The notes below the pieces were generated by a model. The model made no database searches. It was not told the origin of the DNA and saw only the letters and a program-made list of their open reading frames with translations. Of a stretch of 64,000 bases of DNA, positions 1 to 8,188 are shown one piece after another. Position 1 is the first letter of the stretch; each line of letters starts with the position of its first letter. Origin of the DNA: Chromatiaceae bacterium. GTDB taxonomy: Bacteria > Pseudomonadota > Gammaproteobacteria > Chromatiales > Chromatiaceae. The DNA lies in NCBI GenBank assembly GCA_024235315.1, contig JACKMP010000004.1, forward strand, positions 1-64,000. Reading direction: 5' to 3'. The translations under genes and the position numbers were made by a program.

Positions 1-33
1 GAAGGCAGTGCTCTCCCGCTGAGCTACGCGCCC
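1..33 (-). tRNA. tRNA, 5' half only, probably tRNA-Val(CAC)
   Basis: Read on the minus strand, this is the start of a tRNA. It has a GGGCGCG acceptor arm, the TA at positions 8-9, a GCTC/GAGC D-stem and the 5' side of an anticodon stem (CTGCC), followed by TTC. The window edge falls on the first anticodon base, which is C. The rest of the anticodon is outside, so the identity is a guess from resemblance to proteobacterial Val(CAC) tRNAs. Confidence 0.75.
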
Positions 34-185
34 AATTGATTTTCCAGGCCTTAAGTCGCGATTACGCTTTGAAGATCAGCGCCTTAGGTCTTCCGGAGCG
101 GCGCATTCTAAACGTTCTGGCGTGGTGCGACAAGGTGGCCGTTCCGGCAGTGGGGCGTTTTCCTCCCGAGCGCTGCCTGGGCGCT

Positions 186-1724
186 TCAGAGCTGTCCTTC
201 GATCGGCAGCAAGCGCGCGATCCAGACCGACATTCGTTTCAGGAAACCGGTATTCGGTTCCGTCTGATGGATCCTGTCTCCGTCCGCGCTGTGCTCCACC
301 CACTCGATGTCGCCCCGCTCGTCGAGCCGCAATTCATAGGCCACATCGCGAAGCCTGGTGTCAAACCAGTCACCGACCATGCCCGCCAGCTGCGCATTGT
401 CGAACACGATGCCCATCTCGGTGTTCAGAACCGCCGATCTGGGGTCAAGGTTGAGCGAGCCGACGAACAGGCGTTGCCGGTCGAAGGCGAATGTCTTGGC
501 GTGCAGGCTGGCTCGCGAAGAGCCACTCCAGTGTTGATCCTGGTCTTCTTCCGGCTTCGCTGATCGTGCCTTCGCTTCATACAGGCCGACCCCGGCCCGC
601 AACAGGTCCTTGCGGTACCTGGAATAGCCGGCGTGCACCACGCCGACGTCATTGGATGCCAGGGAATTGGTCAGGATACGCACCCGGACGCCTCGCTCGA
701 CGAGGGCGGCGAGCCAATCCACGCCGGTATCGCCGGGCACGAAGTAGGGCGAGAAGATCAGCACTTCGGAGGTCGCATCATGAACATCGGCCTGCAGTCG
801 AGGCCCCATGTGTGTCGACCGATCGTCCGGGCTGGTGAGCAGTTTGTCTGGCCTGTCGGCAAACACTTTTGCCCGCCCCCAGTGCAGTGACAACTGCTGG
901 TGCGTCAATTGTTCGACCAGGGGGGAGGCTCGCAGGCGTTCGGCATAAGCGCTGCCTTGCGATTGCCCCGCGATCGAGCGCAGTTGCACGCGAAGCGCAT
1001 CGATCCGGTCCGGCATGACGTCTTCTCTGCTCAATGTCGAGGCCGGATACGCCAGTGAGTGATTCCAGTAGGCATCGAAAACCGCGGAGACATCGCTCGC
1101 CACCGGACCGGCGCCCAGCACGTCGAGATCGCCGAATTCCACCGTCGGATCGGCGGAGAAGTACTCGTCGCCAATATTGCGCCCACCGACCACAGTCACC
1201 ACGCCGTCCACGGTAAAGGACTTGTTGTGCATACGCCGGGTGACGCTGCCGAAGCGCGTGAGCATCTCGAGCATCCGAGAGGAACGACTGGCGTAGGGGT
1301 TGAACAGACGCAGCTCGAAATGGGGATGTGCGTCGAGCGCAGCAAAATCCAGGTCGCGCCCGGCCGTATCCATGTCATCAATCAGAAGGCGCACGCGTAC
1401 CCCTCGGTCTGCCGCGGCCAGAAGGTGTTGCAGCAGCAGGTTGCCGGTGAGGTCGTCGTGGAACAGGTAGTACTGGGCGTCGATCGTGCGTTCGGCCTTG
1501 TCTGCCAGCAGCACACGGGCGGCGAATGCATCCAGTCCATTGGCCAGCAGATGGAATCCCGAAAGCCCGGGGTGCCCGGCGATGCTGGTGGCGACCGCTT
1601 CGGAAAGTGTGCTGTCGATATCCGTCATCTGCCTGCTCGCTACGCGTGCCTCATTGTCCGGCAGCGTGGCGCAGGCGGCCAGCAGGAGTGCCGGACAAAG
1701 CAGCAGAAACCTCAAGAAACGCAT
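186..1724 (-). CDS. clsC: ClsC-like cardiolipin synthase / phospholipase D family lipoprotein
   Basis: A 512-residue phospholipase D superfamily protein that resembles E. coli ClsC along its whole length, including the C-terminal end (FLKRMSVWIARLLPIE). ClsC makes cardiolipin by phosphatidyl transfer at the membrane. Two HKD motifs are visible: HNKSFTVDG near residue 166 and HAKTFAFD near residue 408, each followed by a GG/GS-N segment. The chosen start gives MRFLRFLLLCPALLLAAC, a lipoprotein signal with a LAAC lipobox, and is preceded by AGGCGAG. An in-frame extension to 1877 has no signal sequence and is not believed. E. coli ClsC has no such lipoprotein signal, so periplasmic or outer-membrane anchoring would be a difference. 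The substrate is inferred from the family. Confidence 0.85.
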   Translation of the reverse strand: MRFLRFLLLCPALLLAACATLPDNEARVASRQMTDIDSTLSEAVATSIAGHPGLSGFHLLANGLDAFAARVLLADKAERTIDAQYYLFHDDLTGNLLLQHLLAAADRGVRVRLLIDDMDTAGRDLDFAALDAHPHFELRLFNPYASRSSRMLEMLTRFGSVTRRMHNKSFTVDGVVTVVGGRNIGDEYFSADPTVEFGDLDVLGAGPVASDVSAVFDAYWNHSLAYPASTLSREDVMPDRIDALRVQLRSIAGQSQGSAYAERLRASPLVEQLTHQQLSLHWGRAKVFADRPDKLLTSPDDRSTHMGPRLQADVHDATSEVLIFSPYFVPGDTGVDWLAALVERGVRVRILTNSLASNDVGVVHAGYSRYRKDLLRAGVGLYEAKARSAKPEEDQDQHWSGSSRASLHAKTFAFDRQRLFVGSLNLDPRSAVLNTEMGIVFDNAQLAGMVGDWFDTRLRDVAYELRLDERGDIEWVEHSADGDRIHQTEPNTGFLKRMSVWIARLLPIEGQL

Positions 1725-2043
1725 GTCTCGCCTATCGTCTGCTGCCAAGTGCATTTTCCGGGGTCCATTGCCGATCAGGTTGCGCCAAGTTACCGGCTTT
1801 TTGGTGTGGATGGTACGCGCGCAATCGCAAATCGTGGTGTTTTTGGTGATCAGGAGACGTGAGTCGGGTCGGGACAAGGGCAGGGTGATGCCCGGTGGAT
1901 CCGGTCGCAGTCGCGCAGGTGGCCGCCACCGGCCGAAACGGGTCAGGCGACGGGGTGAATCACCACAGGAATTGCCGTTCCCGGCTAGTCATTCGAGTCG
2001 GGGCTGATAGAATCACGCGTTTGGCAGACCCCGCTGTAGTCCA
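1725..2043. other. Intergenic region between divergent clsC and gltX
   Basis: No gene could be supported in these roughly 320 bases. The right part holds the gltX promoter element listed separately. The left part must contain the clsC promoter on the minus strand, but no clear -35/-10 pair was found. Confidence 0.6.
2005..2013 (+). promoter_or_regulatory. Extended -10 promoter element for gltX
   Basis: The motif TGATAGAAT has a TGn extension followed by TAGAAT, a 5/6 match to the -10 hexamer. It lies about 30 bases before the gltX start. No good -35 is present at the expected distance, as is usual for extended -10 promoters. The same nonamer occurs in front of phoU. Confidence 0.55.
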
Positions 2044-3444
2044 ATGACCATCAAGACCCGATTCGCGCCCAGTCCCACCGGCTATCTGCACGTCGGCGGC
2101 GCCCGCACGGCGCTTTTTTCCTGGTTGTATGCCCGGCGCCATGGTGGGCAGTTTGTGCTGCGCATCGAGGATACCGACCTCGAACGATCCACGGAGGACT
2201 CGGTCAATGCCATCCTGGAGGCCATGGACTGGTTGGGCCTGGACTATGACGAAGGGCCCTACTATCAGACGCAGCGCTTCGACCGCTACAACGAGGTGAT
2301 CGACCAGCTGCTGGCCGCCGGCCACGCTTACCGCTGCACCTGCTCGAAGAATCGACTCGATGTGCTGCGCGCGGAGCAGATGGCAAACAAACAGAAGCCG
2401 CGCTATGACGGCCATTGCCGGGCGCTCGAGGTCGACCCCGATGAACCGCACGTCGTGCGTTTCCGCAACCCGCAAGACGGCGACGTGGTGATCGATGACC
2501 TCATCCGCGGCGCTATCGTGGTCAGCAATGCCGAGCTGGACGACTTGATCATCCGCCGTACCGACGGCTCGCCGACCTACAATCTCTCAGTGGTGGTCGA
2601 CGATTACGACATGGGAATCACGCAGGTGATCCGCGGCGATGATCACATCAACAACACACCGCGGCAGATCAACATGTTTCGCGCGATGGGTTGGCCGGTG
2701 CCTGACTTCGCCCACGTCCCAATGATCCTCGGTGACGATGGTGCCCGGCTGTCCAAACGCCATGGTGCAGTCAGCGTGATGCAGTACAAGGAAGACGGGT
2801 TCCTGCCCGAAGCACTGCTGAATTACCTGGTGCGCCTGGGTTGGTCGCACGGCGATCAGGAGATCTTCAGTCGAGCTGAAATGGTCGAATACTTTGACCT
2901 CGGCGCGGTCAACAGGGCACCTTCGGCGTTCAACACCGAGAAGCTCATCTGGGTAAATCAGCAGTACATCAAGACCGCCGACCCGGCGCGCCTCGCGGTG
3001 CTGGTCGGGGCGTTCCTGGACGCGGAAGGCGTGGCAACGGCACAGGGGGCTGACCTGGCCAGCGTAATCGAGGCACAGCGTGAACGTGCCGGGACCCTGG
3101 TCGAGCTGGCAGCCCTTTGCCGCTTCTACTACCAGGACTTTGAGGAATTCGAACCCGCGGCAGCCAGGAAGGCATTGAAGGATGGCGCTGACAACGCGTT
3201 GGGTGGCGTCCGCAGCAAGCTGGATGCACTGCCGGACTGGGAGCGCGCGGCCATTCACGATGCGATTGCGCAGACGGTCGATGAACTCGGTGTCGGGTTC
3301 GGCAAGGTCGCGATGCCCTTGCGGGTGGCGGTGACCGGTGGTGCGCCTTCGCCTGATCTGGATCTGACGATATCCCTGGTTGGTCGCGACGCGACGCTGC
3401 GCCGAATCGATCGCGCCGTGTCTTACATACGCAGCAAGGGTTGA
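2044..3444 (+). CDS. gltX: Glutamyl-tRNA synthetase
   Basis: A class I aminoacyl-tRNA synthetase of 466 residues, the usual GluRS length, which charges tRNA-Glu in the cytoplasm. The HIGH-type motif is PSPTGYLHVGG (residues 9-19) and the KMSKS-type motif is LSKRHG (around residue 237). The catalytic core contains the typical RIEDTD and RGDDHI segments. The ATG start gives the family N-terminus MTIKTRFAPSPTG; no strong Shine-Dalgarno is seen. It is followed after 39 bases by glnS. Having a separate GlnRS, the cell needs no misacylation route for tRNA-Gln, so this is expected to be a discriminating enzyme (inference). Confidence 0.96.
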   Translation: MTIKTRFAPSPTGYLHVGGARTALFSWLYARRHGGQFVLRIEDTDLERSTEDSVNAILEAMDWLGLDYDEGPYYQTQRFDRYNEVIDQLLAAGHAYRCTCSKNRLDVLRAEQMANKQKPRYDGHCRALEVDPDEPHVVRFRNPQDGDVVIDDLIRGAIVVSNAELDDLIIRRTDGSPTYNLSVVVDDYDMGITQVIRGDDHINNTPRQINMFRAMGWPVPDFAHVPMILGDDGARLSKRHGAVSVMQYKEDGFLPEALLNYLVRLGWSHGDQEIFSRAEMVEYFDLGAVNRAPSAFNTEKLIWVNQQYIKTADPARLAVLVGAFLDAEGVATAQGADLASVIEAQRERAGTLVELAALCRFYYQDFEEFEPAAARKALKDGADNALGGVRSKLDALPDWERAAIHDAIAQTVDELGVGFGKVAMPLRVAVTGGAPSPDLDLTISLVGRDATLRRIDRAVSYIRSKG

Positions 3445-3483
3445 CGCCGTCTCCCACTGCCAAATTGATGGAATGAAACAACG

Positions 3484-5154
3484 ATGAGTGGTGCACCAGC
3501 GACGCCGAAGAATTTCATCCGCCAGATCATCGACAGTGATCTGCAGAGCGGCAGACACAGCACGATCCACACCCGTTTCCCGCCGGAGCCCAACGGCTAC
3601 CTTCATATCGGTCACGCCAAGTCGATCGTGCTCAATTTCGGGATAGCACAGGATTACCCCGGCAGCTGCAATCTGCGCTTCGATGATACCAATCCGGCGA
3701 AAGAGGAAGAGGAGTTCGTCGAGGCGATCAAGGAGGATGTGCGCTGGTTGGGTTATGAGTGGGCCGAGCTGCGCTTTGCCTCGGATTACTTCGAACAGCT
3801 CTACGGCTATGCGGTCGAGCTGATCAACGCGGGCAAGGCATTCGTCTGCGACCTGACGCCGGAGCAGGTACGCGAGTATCGCGGTACGCTCACCGAGCCG
3901 GGCCGCGAGAGCCCTTTCCGCGACCGGCCGATCGAGGAAAACCTGGATCTGTTCAGGCGCATGCGTGCCGGCGAATTCGCCGACGGCAGTCGTACGCTGC
4001 GAGCGCGCATCGATATGGCGTCGCCGAACATCAATCTGCGCGACCCGGCGCTGTACCGCATCCGTCACGGCCTGATTCATCACCAGACCGGTGCAGAGTG
4101 GTGTATCTATCCGATGTACGACTACACGCATCCGATCTCGGATGCGATTGAGGGCATCACCCATTCCCTGTGTACGCTCGAGTTCGAGGACCATCGCCCG
4201 CTGTACGACTGGGTGCTCGACAACATCAGCATCGCGTGTCACCCGCGGCAGATCGAGTTCTCGCGCCTCAATCTCGAATACACGGTAATGAGCAAGCGCC
4301 GGCTCACACAGCTGGTCCAGGAGAAACGCGTGTCCGGCTGGAACGATCCGCGCATGCCGACCATCGCCGGGCTGCGGAGACGCGGCTACACACCCGAATC
4401 GATCCGCCATTTCTGCGAGGCGATCGGTATTACCAAGTCCGAGGGCACGGTGGAGATGGGTGTGCTGGAGAACAGCATCCGCGGCCACCTCGATGCGATT
4501 GCGCCAAGGCGCATGGCCGTGCTCGACCCGCTCAAGCTGGTGATCAGCAATTACCCGGCCGAGCAGGCCGAGGTGTTGCAGGCTGGCAATCATCCGAAGG
4601 ACGAGACGCTGGGCAGCCGCGAGCTGGTGCTGACCCGCGAGATTTACATCGATCGTGCCGATTTCCGCGAGGAGGCCAACAAGAAATACAAGCGCCTGGT
4701 GCTGGGCGGCGAGGTGCGCCTGCGCAATGCCTATGTCGTGCGCTGTGACCAGGCGGTGAAGGATCCCGACGGCAATATCGTCGAGCTGCACTGCACCTAC
4801 GATCCGGACACCCTCGGGCACAACCCGGAGGGCCGCAAGGTGCGTGGGGTGATCCACTGGGTGTCCGCCACACGTGGCCACAAGGCCGAGGTACGGCTCT
4901 ACGACCGCCTGTGCAAGTCCGCAGAGCCGGGCAAGGGCGGCAATTTCCTCGATGACCTCAATCCCGAATCGCTGCGCTTACTGAGCGACTGCATGGTCGA
5001 ACCCGCGTTGGCGCAGGCCGCAGTCGGCGAGCGCTACCAGTTCGAGCGCGAAGGTTATTTCTGTCTGGACAGCGAAGACAGCGCGCCGGGCAAACTGGTG
5101 TTCAACCGTATCGTCTCGCTGCGTGACTCCTGGGGCAAAGGCGAGGACGATTGA
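3484..5154 (+). CDS. glnS: Glutaminyl-tRNA synthetase
   Basis: A GlnRS of 556 residues (E. coli 554). The HIGH-type motif PPEPNGYLHIGHAKS is at residues 33-47 and the KMSKS-type motif VMSKRRL is near residue 268. The C-terminal anticodon-binding beta-barrels are present, ending in the conserved FNRIVSLRDSWGK segment. The gene lies directly behind gltX in the same direction and may share its transcript. It is followed by a tRNA promoter and by tRNA-Ala and tRNA-Glu. GlnRS is found in gamma- and some betaproteobacteria, which supports the class assignment. Confidence 0.97.
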   Translation: MSGAPATPKNFIRQIIDSDLQSGRHSTIHTRFPPEPNGYLHIGHAKSIVLNFGIAQDYPGSCNLRFDDTNPAKEEEEFVEAIKEDVRWLGYEWAELRFASDYFEQLYGYAVELINAGKAFVCDLTPEQVREYRGTLTEPGRESPFRDRPIEENLDLFRRMRAGEFADGSRTLRARIDMASPNINLRDPALYRIRHGLIHHQTGAEWCIYPMYDYTHPISDAIEGITHSLCTLEFEDHRPLYDWVLDNISIACHPRQIEFSRLNLEYTVMSKRRLTQLVQEKRVSGWNDPRMPTIAGLRRRGYTPESIRHFCEAIGITKSEGTVEMGVLENSIRGHLDAIAPRRMAVLDPLKLVISNYPAEQAEVLQAGNHPKDETLGSRELVLTREIYIDRADFREEANKKYKRLVLGGEVRLRNAYVVRCDQAVKDPDGNIVELHCTYDPDTLGHNPEGRKVRGVIHWVSATRGHKAEVRLYDRLCKSAEPGKGGNFLDDLNPESLRLLSDCMVEPALAQAAVGERYQFEREGYFCLDSEDSAPGKLVFNRIVSLRDSWGKGEDD

Positions 5155-5187
5155 TCGGGGGCAGGGACAAAAAAATCGTCAAAATGC

Positions 5188-5216
5188 TGGACAAGGAATA
5201 GATGCTTTAATACGAT
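5188..5216 (+). promoter_or_regulatory. Sigma-70 promoter of the tRNA-Ala/tRNA-Glu pair
   Basis: A -35 box TGGACA (5/6 match) is separated by exactly 17 bases from a -10 box TACGAT. The bases after it (ACGCGCCTCG) form a GC-rich discriminator, the hallmark of stringently controlled stable-RNA promoters. The first tRNA begins about 15 bases downstream of the -10. Confidence 0.75.
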
Positions 5217-5231
5217 ACGCGCCTCGTTTGA

Positions 5232-5307
5232 GGGGCCATAGCTCAGCTGGGAGAGCGCAACACTGGCAGTGTTGAGGTCGGCGGTTCGATCCCGCCTGGC
5301 TCCACCA
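5232..5307 (+). tRNA. tRNA-Ala(GGC)
   Basis: A complete 76-base cloverleaf. The acceptor stem is GGGGCCA/TGGCTCC, the D-arm is GCTCAGCTGGGAGAGC, and the anticodon stem CAACA/TGTTG encloses loop CTGGCAG with anticodon GGC. The T-arm is GGCGGTTCGATCCCGCC and the 3' CCA is encoded. A short spacer of 15 bases separates it from tRNA-Glu. Confidence 0.97.
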
Positions 5308-5322
5308 AAAATCAGGTTTTTC

Positions 5323-5398
5323 GTCCCGTTCGTCTAGAGGCCTAGGACATCGCCCTTTCACGGCGACGACAGGGGTTCGACTCCCCTACGGGACGCCA
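5323..5398 (+). tRNA. tRNA-Glu(TTC)
   Basis: A complete 76-base tRNA with acceptor stem GTCCCGT/ACGGGAC, anticodon stem TCGCC/GGCGA around loop CTTTCAC (anticodon TTC) and encoded CCA. It is the substrate of the gltX product encoded about 2 kb upstream and is cotranscribed with tRNA-Ala. Confidence 0.97.
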
Positions 5399-5406
5399 TA
5401 TCGAGT

Positions 5407-5438
5407 AAAGGCTTAGGAGAAATCCTAGGCCTTTTTTC
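5407..5438 (+). terminator. Rho-independent terminator of the tRNA operon
   Basis: A 12-bp stem (AAAGGCTTAGGA paired with TCCTAGGCCTTT, one G-U pair) closes a GAAA tetraloop and runs into TTTTTT. It begins nine bases after the tRNA-Glu CCA end. Confidence 0.93.
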
Positions 5439-5691
5439 ATCGCTGCGTGAAGTGCCTGGCGGGCGCATGCCCCGCGGTTGGTGGGGCAATCTGTTCTGAG
5501 ATGTTGATGTGCACAGTCGCGCGGTTGGTGCAGATTCACGGGCAACTGAGTTTCTCGCACCGAGGGCTGGCACTGCTGGCGAGGAGTTCTGTCGACGACT
5601 GCTTGCCATTCATCCGGCGGCAGGGCATATCACGGCAACCGAGCGGTACTGCCACCAGAGGTCGAGCCAGCCGGATCGGTTCGACGGATCT
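5439..5691. other. Intergenic region without a recognised feature
   Basis: This lies between the tRNA terminator and the convergent stress-related gene. Short open frames on both strands have no credible start signals or family features, so nothing is annotated. Confidence 0.5.
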
Positions 5692-6234
5692 TCAGGGCAG
5701 GACGCTGACGCTTTCAGCACCTTGCCAAAGCAGCCTTTGTTGCAGTGCCTGCGGGTCAGAGCCGCCGCAGTGGAGCAGTAGCAGGGTCTTGCCCTCCATG
5801 ATCGCCTGATGCAGCTGGTCGAGTTTCTGTTCGGGGATGCCGAGCCTGTGCAATGCGATGCCCAGGCGGGTTGCCAGCGCTGAGCTTGCCATCACGCCGG
5901 CGCCAAGCACGGCGCCGGCAATCGCATTGATCACAGGTCCCGCGACCAGCAGTGCGCCGACCCCGGGTACGACCAGCAGACCACTCGCGCCAGCCAGCAA
6001 TCCGGCGAGTGATCCCCACAGCGCACCCTGTTCGCTCCAGACCCGGATTCGTTCGGTCTCGTCGCCATAGCAGATGCCGAGAAAGTCGTCGCCGTGACCA
6101 CCGGCACGGTGCAACAGCGATACCTGATCCATGGGAAAGTCTTTTTCGATCAACTGCTCGACCACGCGCGTGGCGCTGCCCGGAGAGTCGAACAGCGCAG
6201 CGATCAGCGGTTCAGGATGAAGGGGCGTATGCAT
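5692..6234 (-). CDS. Glycine-rich membrane-inserting stress-type protein, function unknown
   Basis: A 180-residue protein with a soluble N-terminal part (about residues 1-70), a central hydrophobic segment rich in Gly and Ala with GxxxG spacing (about 71-120, GSLAGLLAGASGLLVVPGVGALLVAGPVI) and a helical C-terminal part. The N-terminus (ALFDSPGSATRVVEQLI) resembles the start of general-stress YflT/DUF1269-type proteins, which carry a similar glycine-zipper stretch. It begins eight bases after the stop of the universal stress protein gene and is almost certainly cotranscribed with it, which suggests a stress role. No catalytic motif is visible. Confidence 0.75.
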   Translation of the reverse strand: MHTPLHPEPLIAALFDSPGSATRVVEQLIEKDFPMDQVSLLHRAGGHGDDFLGICYGDETERIRVWSEQGALWGSLAGLLAGASGLLVVPGVGALLVAGPVINAIAGAVLGAGVMASSALATRLGIALHRLGIPEQKLDQLHQAIMEGKTLLLLHCGGSDPQALQQRLLWQGAESVSVLP

Positions 6235-6242
6235 GACAGGTG

Positions 6243-7082
6243 CTAACGCTTGTGATCGATCGGTACGGTAAGTACGTCGCAGCGCGCGTTGTTCGTGACG
6301 GCGCTGGCGGTCGAACCGAGCAGACGTGAGAGTCCACGATGGCCGCGGCAGCCCAATACGATCAGGTCAGCTTTCAGGGCCTCGGCTTGCGACAGTATGA
6401 CCGCCTTGGCCGAGCCCAGCATGACATGGCCGTGTAAATCGCTGTTGCCCAGTTCAGCGATCAGATCCTGCATGCGCCGACGTGCCGCTTCCAGCCGCTC
6501 CTGGTCCGTATCCAGGTCGGCGGCGCTGGGTATCAGCGGATCGTAGGCCTGGTCGTAAAAGACAACACTCTCCACGGCATGCAGCAGTGTTGCTTGGCCG
6601 CCATGGCGCTCCGCCAGATCGAGGGCGCGGCGCACCGCACGTACCGAGTGGGCAGAGAAATCCACCCCGACCAGGATGTTGCGGTAGGGGGCGGGAGACT
6701 CGTCATCGAGATCGGACTGTCGCTGCGGTTCGCGCAGCCAGTCCCATGCCTCGCCGAGCCGGTCCTGCTCGAAAAAGCGCACCGGTGCCGTCGTGAACGG
6801 ATTGGCCATCAGCGTCATCCAATGCTGCAGTGTGCCGTGACCGACAATGGCAATACGATCGAAGTTGTCCTGATGCTTCATGCCGATACGGAAGTCGTCC
6901 CAGGCGGCCTCCAGGTCCCAGCCATGGAAGTCGACCAGCTCGAGCAGCAATGCAATGCGACCGCTGGCCTCGATCAGTCCTTCCAGTCGCGGCAGCAAGG
7001 CCTGGTAGTCCGCGTGACTGAGCTTGCCGCTGAGTCGGAAGGCGACGATGTTGTCTTCTTGAACCGGAATCTGCTCGATCAT
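6243..7082 (-). CDS. SpoIIAA-like domain fused to a universal stress protein (UspA) domain
   Basis: A 279-residue two-domain protein. Residues 1-120 look like the SpoIIAA/STAS-like family found in proteobacterial stress proteins (LSGKLSHADYQALLPRLEGL, then ELVDFHGWDLEAAWDD). Residues about 135-279 form a UspA domain with NILVGVDFSAHS at its start and the nucleotide-binding pattern GCRGHRGLSRLLGSTASAV near the end. A G-x2-G-x9-G(S/T)-type loop suggests ATP binding. The ATG at 7082 was chosen because AGGGAGA lies at the right distance; a longer in-frame extension has no such site. It heads an operon with the glycine-rich gene downstream. Confidence 0.85.
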   Translation of the reverse strand: MIEQIPVQEDNIVAFRLSGKLSHADYQALLPRLEGLIEASGRIALLLELVDFHGWDLEAAWDDFRIGMKHQDNFDRIAIVGHGTLQHWMTLMANPFTTAPVRFFEQDRLGEAWDWLREPQRQSDLDDESPAPYRNILVGVDFSAHSVRAVRRALDLAERHGGQATLLHAVESVVFYDQAYDPLIPSAADLDTDQERLEAARRRMQDLIAELGNSDLHGHVMLGSAKAVILSQAEALKADLIVLGCRGHRGLSRLLGSTASAVTNNARCDVLTVPIDHKR

Positions 7083-7557
7083 GAGTGCTCTCCCTGGTTT
7101 CTTGACAGTCAGATTTTCCCCGAGCGATGGGCCGGCGGTCTCAGCGCAATTCCCTGCGACAACCTGCAGTTCCTGCAGGGGCAGAATCGGTGGGCGCATC
7201 CAGATAGACACCTTGTTCGCCGGACGAGTTCAAATCCAGACATGCCCAAACATGTCGGCGACATGCGTTCAACGCAGCAGCCGACATTGCCTGCGATCGA
7301 GCGACGCTCGATCCGCGCAGCGTCGTGCGCACAAACCAGATCTATTGTGCATTGTATTTATGAAAATAAACAGCATGTTAAGGAATTCATCGAGAATTGA
7401 CATGAATTCACGTTGAAAGGGATTTTGAATCACCAGCGGGCAATCATGCCTTCCGGTTGATCGGCGCGGGAGGTTAAAATGCCCCTGACAAAACGAAGTC
7501 CCGGCAGCTGCTCGTGGCTGCTGTGATTCAACCCACTGATCGACGGAGTCTGCAGTA
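7083..7557. other. Intergenic regulatory region between divergent uspA-type and csrA-like genes
   Basis: About 475 bases without a supported gene. Positions roughly 7340-7430 are clearly AT-richer than the surroundings and contain the inverted repeat and promoter candidate described separately. The rest holds no recognised element. Confidence 0.55.
7383..7426 (+). promoter_or_regulatory. Inverted repeat overlapping a -35 box (putative operator/promoter)
   Basis: GAATTCAT (7383-7390) and ATGAATTC (7402-7409) form a perfect 8-base inverted repeat whose half-sites are 19 bases apart, about two helical turns. TTGACA, a perfect -35 hexamer, lies at 7397-7402 between and touching the half-sites. 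The candidate -10 (GATTTT, 7421-7426, 18-base spacer) is poor. The arrangement suits a dimeric repressor blocking transcription toward the csrA-like gene. No regulator is identified. Confidence 0.4.
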
Positions 7558-7863
7558 ATGCTCCTGCTCGCCCATCATGACCGCGAAACCATCATTCTCG
7601 AGACCAGTGACGGGCCGATCGAGGTACGCCTTTCGCGCCTGGGCGGTACCGAGCCGCGGATCGGGATCGACGCACCCAAGTCCGTGCGCATCATTCGCAA
7701 GCAGGCCCAGACCGAGGAATGCTTCGACGGCCCGTTGATGCTCACCGGGGACGAGGATGTCTGGTGGTTGCATCCGGAGGAGGCCGAATCGGCCACATCA
7801 AGCGATTCCCTTGACGGATTACATGTCGCACAACGTGACTGGGACGACGGGACGCTGGACTGA
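7558..7863 (+). CDS. Divergent CsrA/RsmA-like protein with C-terminal extension
   Basis: A 101-residue protein whose first 50 residues align with the RNA-binding regulator CsrA. MLLL corresponds to MLIL, RETI to GETL, and PRIGIDAPKSVRIIRKQ to QVRIGVNAPKEVAVHREE. The Arg matching CsrA R44 is kept, while the residue matching R6 is His. There is a small insertion in the second strand region. About 50 acidic, Trp-containing residues (DEDVWWLHPEE...) follow the domain, unlike CsrA, which is about 60 residues long. GGAG lies 11 bases before the ATG. If functional it may bind GGA-containing RNA or antagonise a true CsrA; both are inference. Confidence 0.7.
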   Translation: MLLLAHHDRETIILETSDGPIEVRLSRLGGTEPRIGIDAPKSVRIIRKQAQTEECFDGPLMLTGDEDVWWLHPEEAESATSSDSLDGLHVAQRDWDDGTLD

Positions 7864-7990
7864 AGCGCCGGGGAAAGGCCGTGAGCCGTGGACGGGCCGG
7901 GTTGCGGGGCAGTCCGGTAGCTGTTGGGACGGATACCCGGCGGCCGGGTGAGCCGTCGGCGACGATATCGACATAGGGGTACACCGGCAA

Positions 7991-8188
7991 ATGCACCGTA
8001 TTGGCGTCTATGCCCTGATGGTCGGGGCAGTCCTCGTGAGCATCGGCCTGTTGGCGGGGTTCGGATTGTTGTTTGGCGGCTACGACGATCAGGCCAGGCT
8101 GTTGCTCGCTGCCGTGCCGTTCGGATTCCTGATCGGCTTTGCCGGCGTGGTCACGACGCTGCTGAGCGGCTCCGACGTCAACGGTTGA
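7991..8188 (+). CDS. Small two-helix membrane protein, function unknown
   Basis: A 65-residue protein made almost entirely of two hydrophobic helices (residues about 6-28 and 38-59) joined by a short GGYDDQAR loop, ending in SGSDVNG. No family is recognised. An AGGGG sequence precedes the ATG at a slightly long distance. Codon use resembles the neighbours. Its stop overlaps by 11 bases the stop of the oppositely directed small gene. Confidence 0.55.
   Translation: MHRIGVYALMVGAVLVSIGLLAGFGLLFGGYDDQARLLLAAVPFGFLIGFAGVVTTLLSGSDVNG

Noticed and set aside
2587..4881. 764-codon open frame on the minus strand across gltX and glnS
   Set aside because: It lies wholly antisense to two certain synthetase genes, has no recognisable domain, and results from the codon bias of GC-rich genes.
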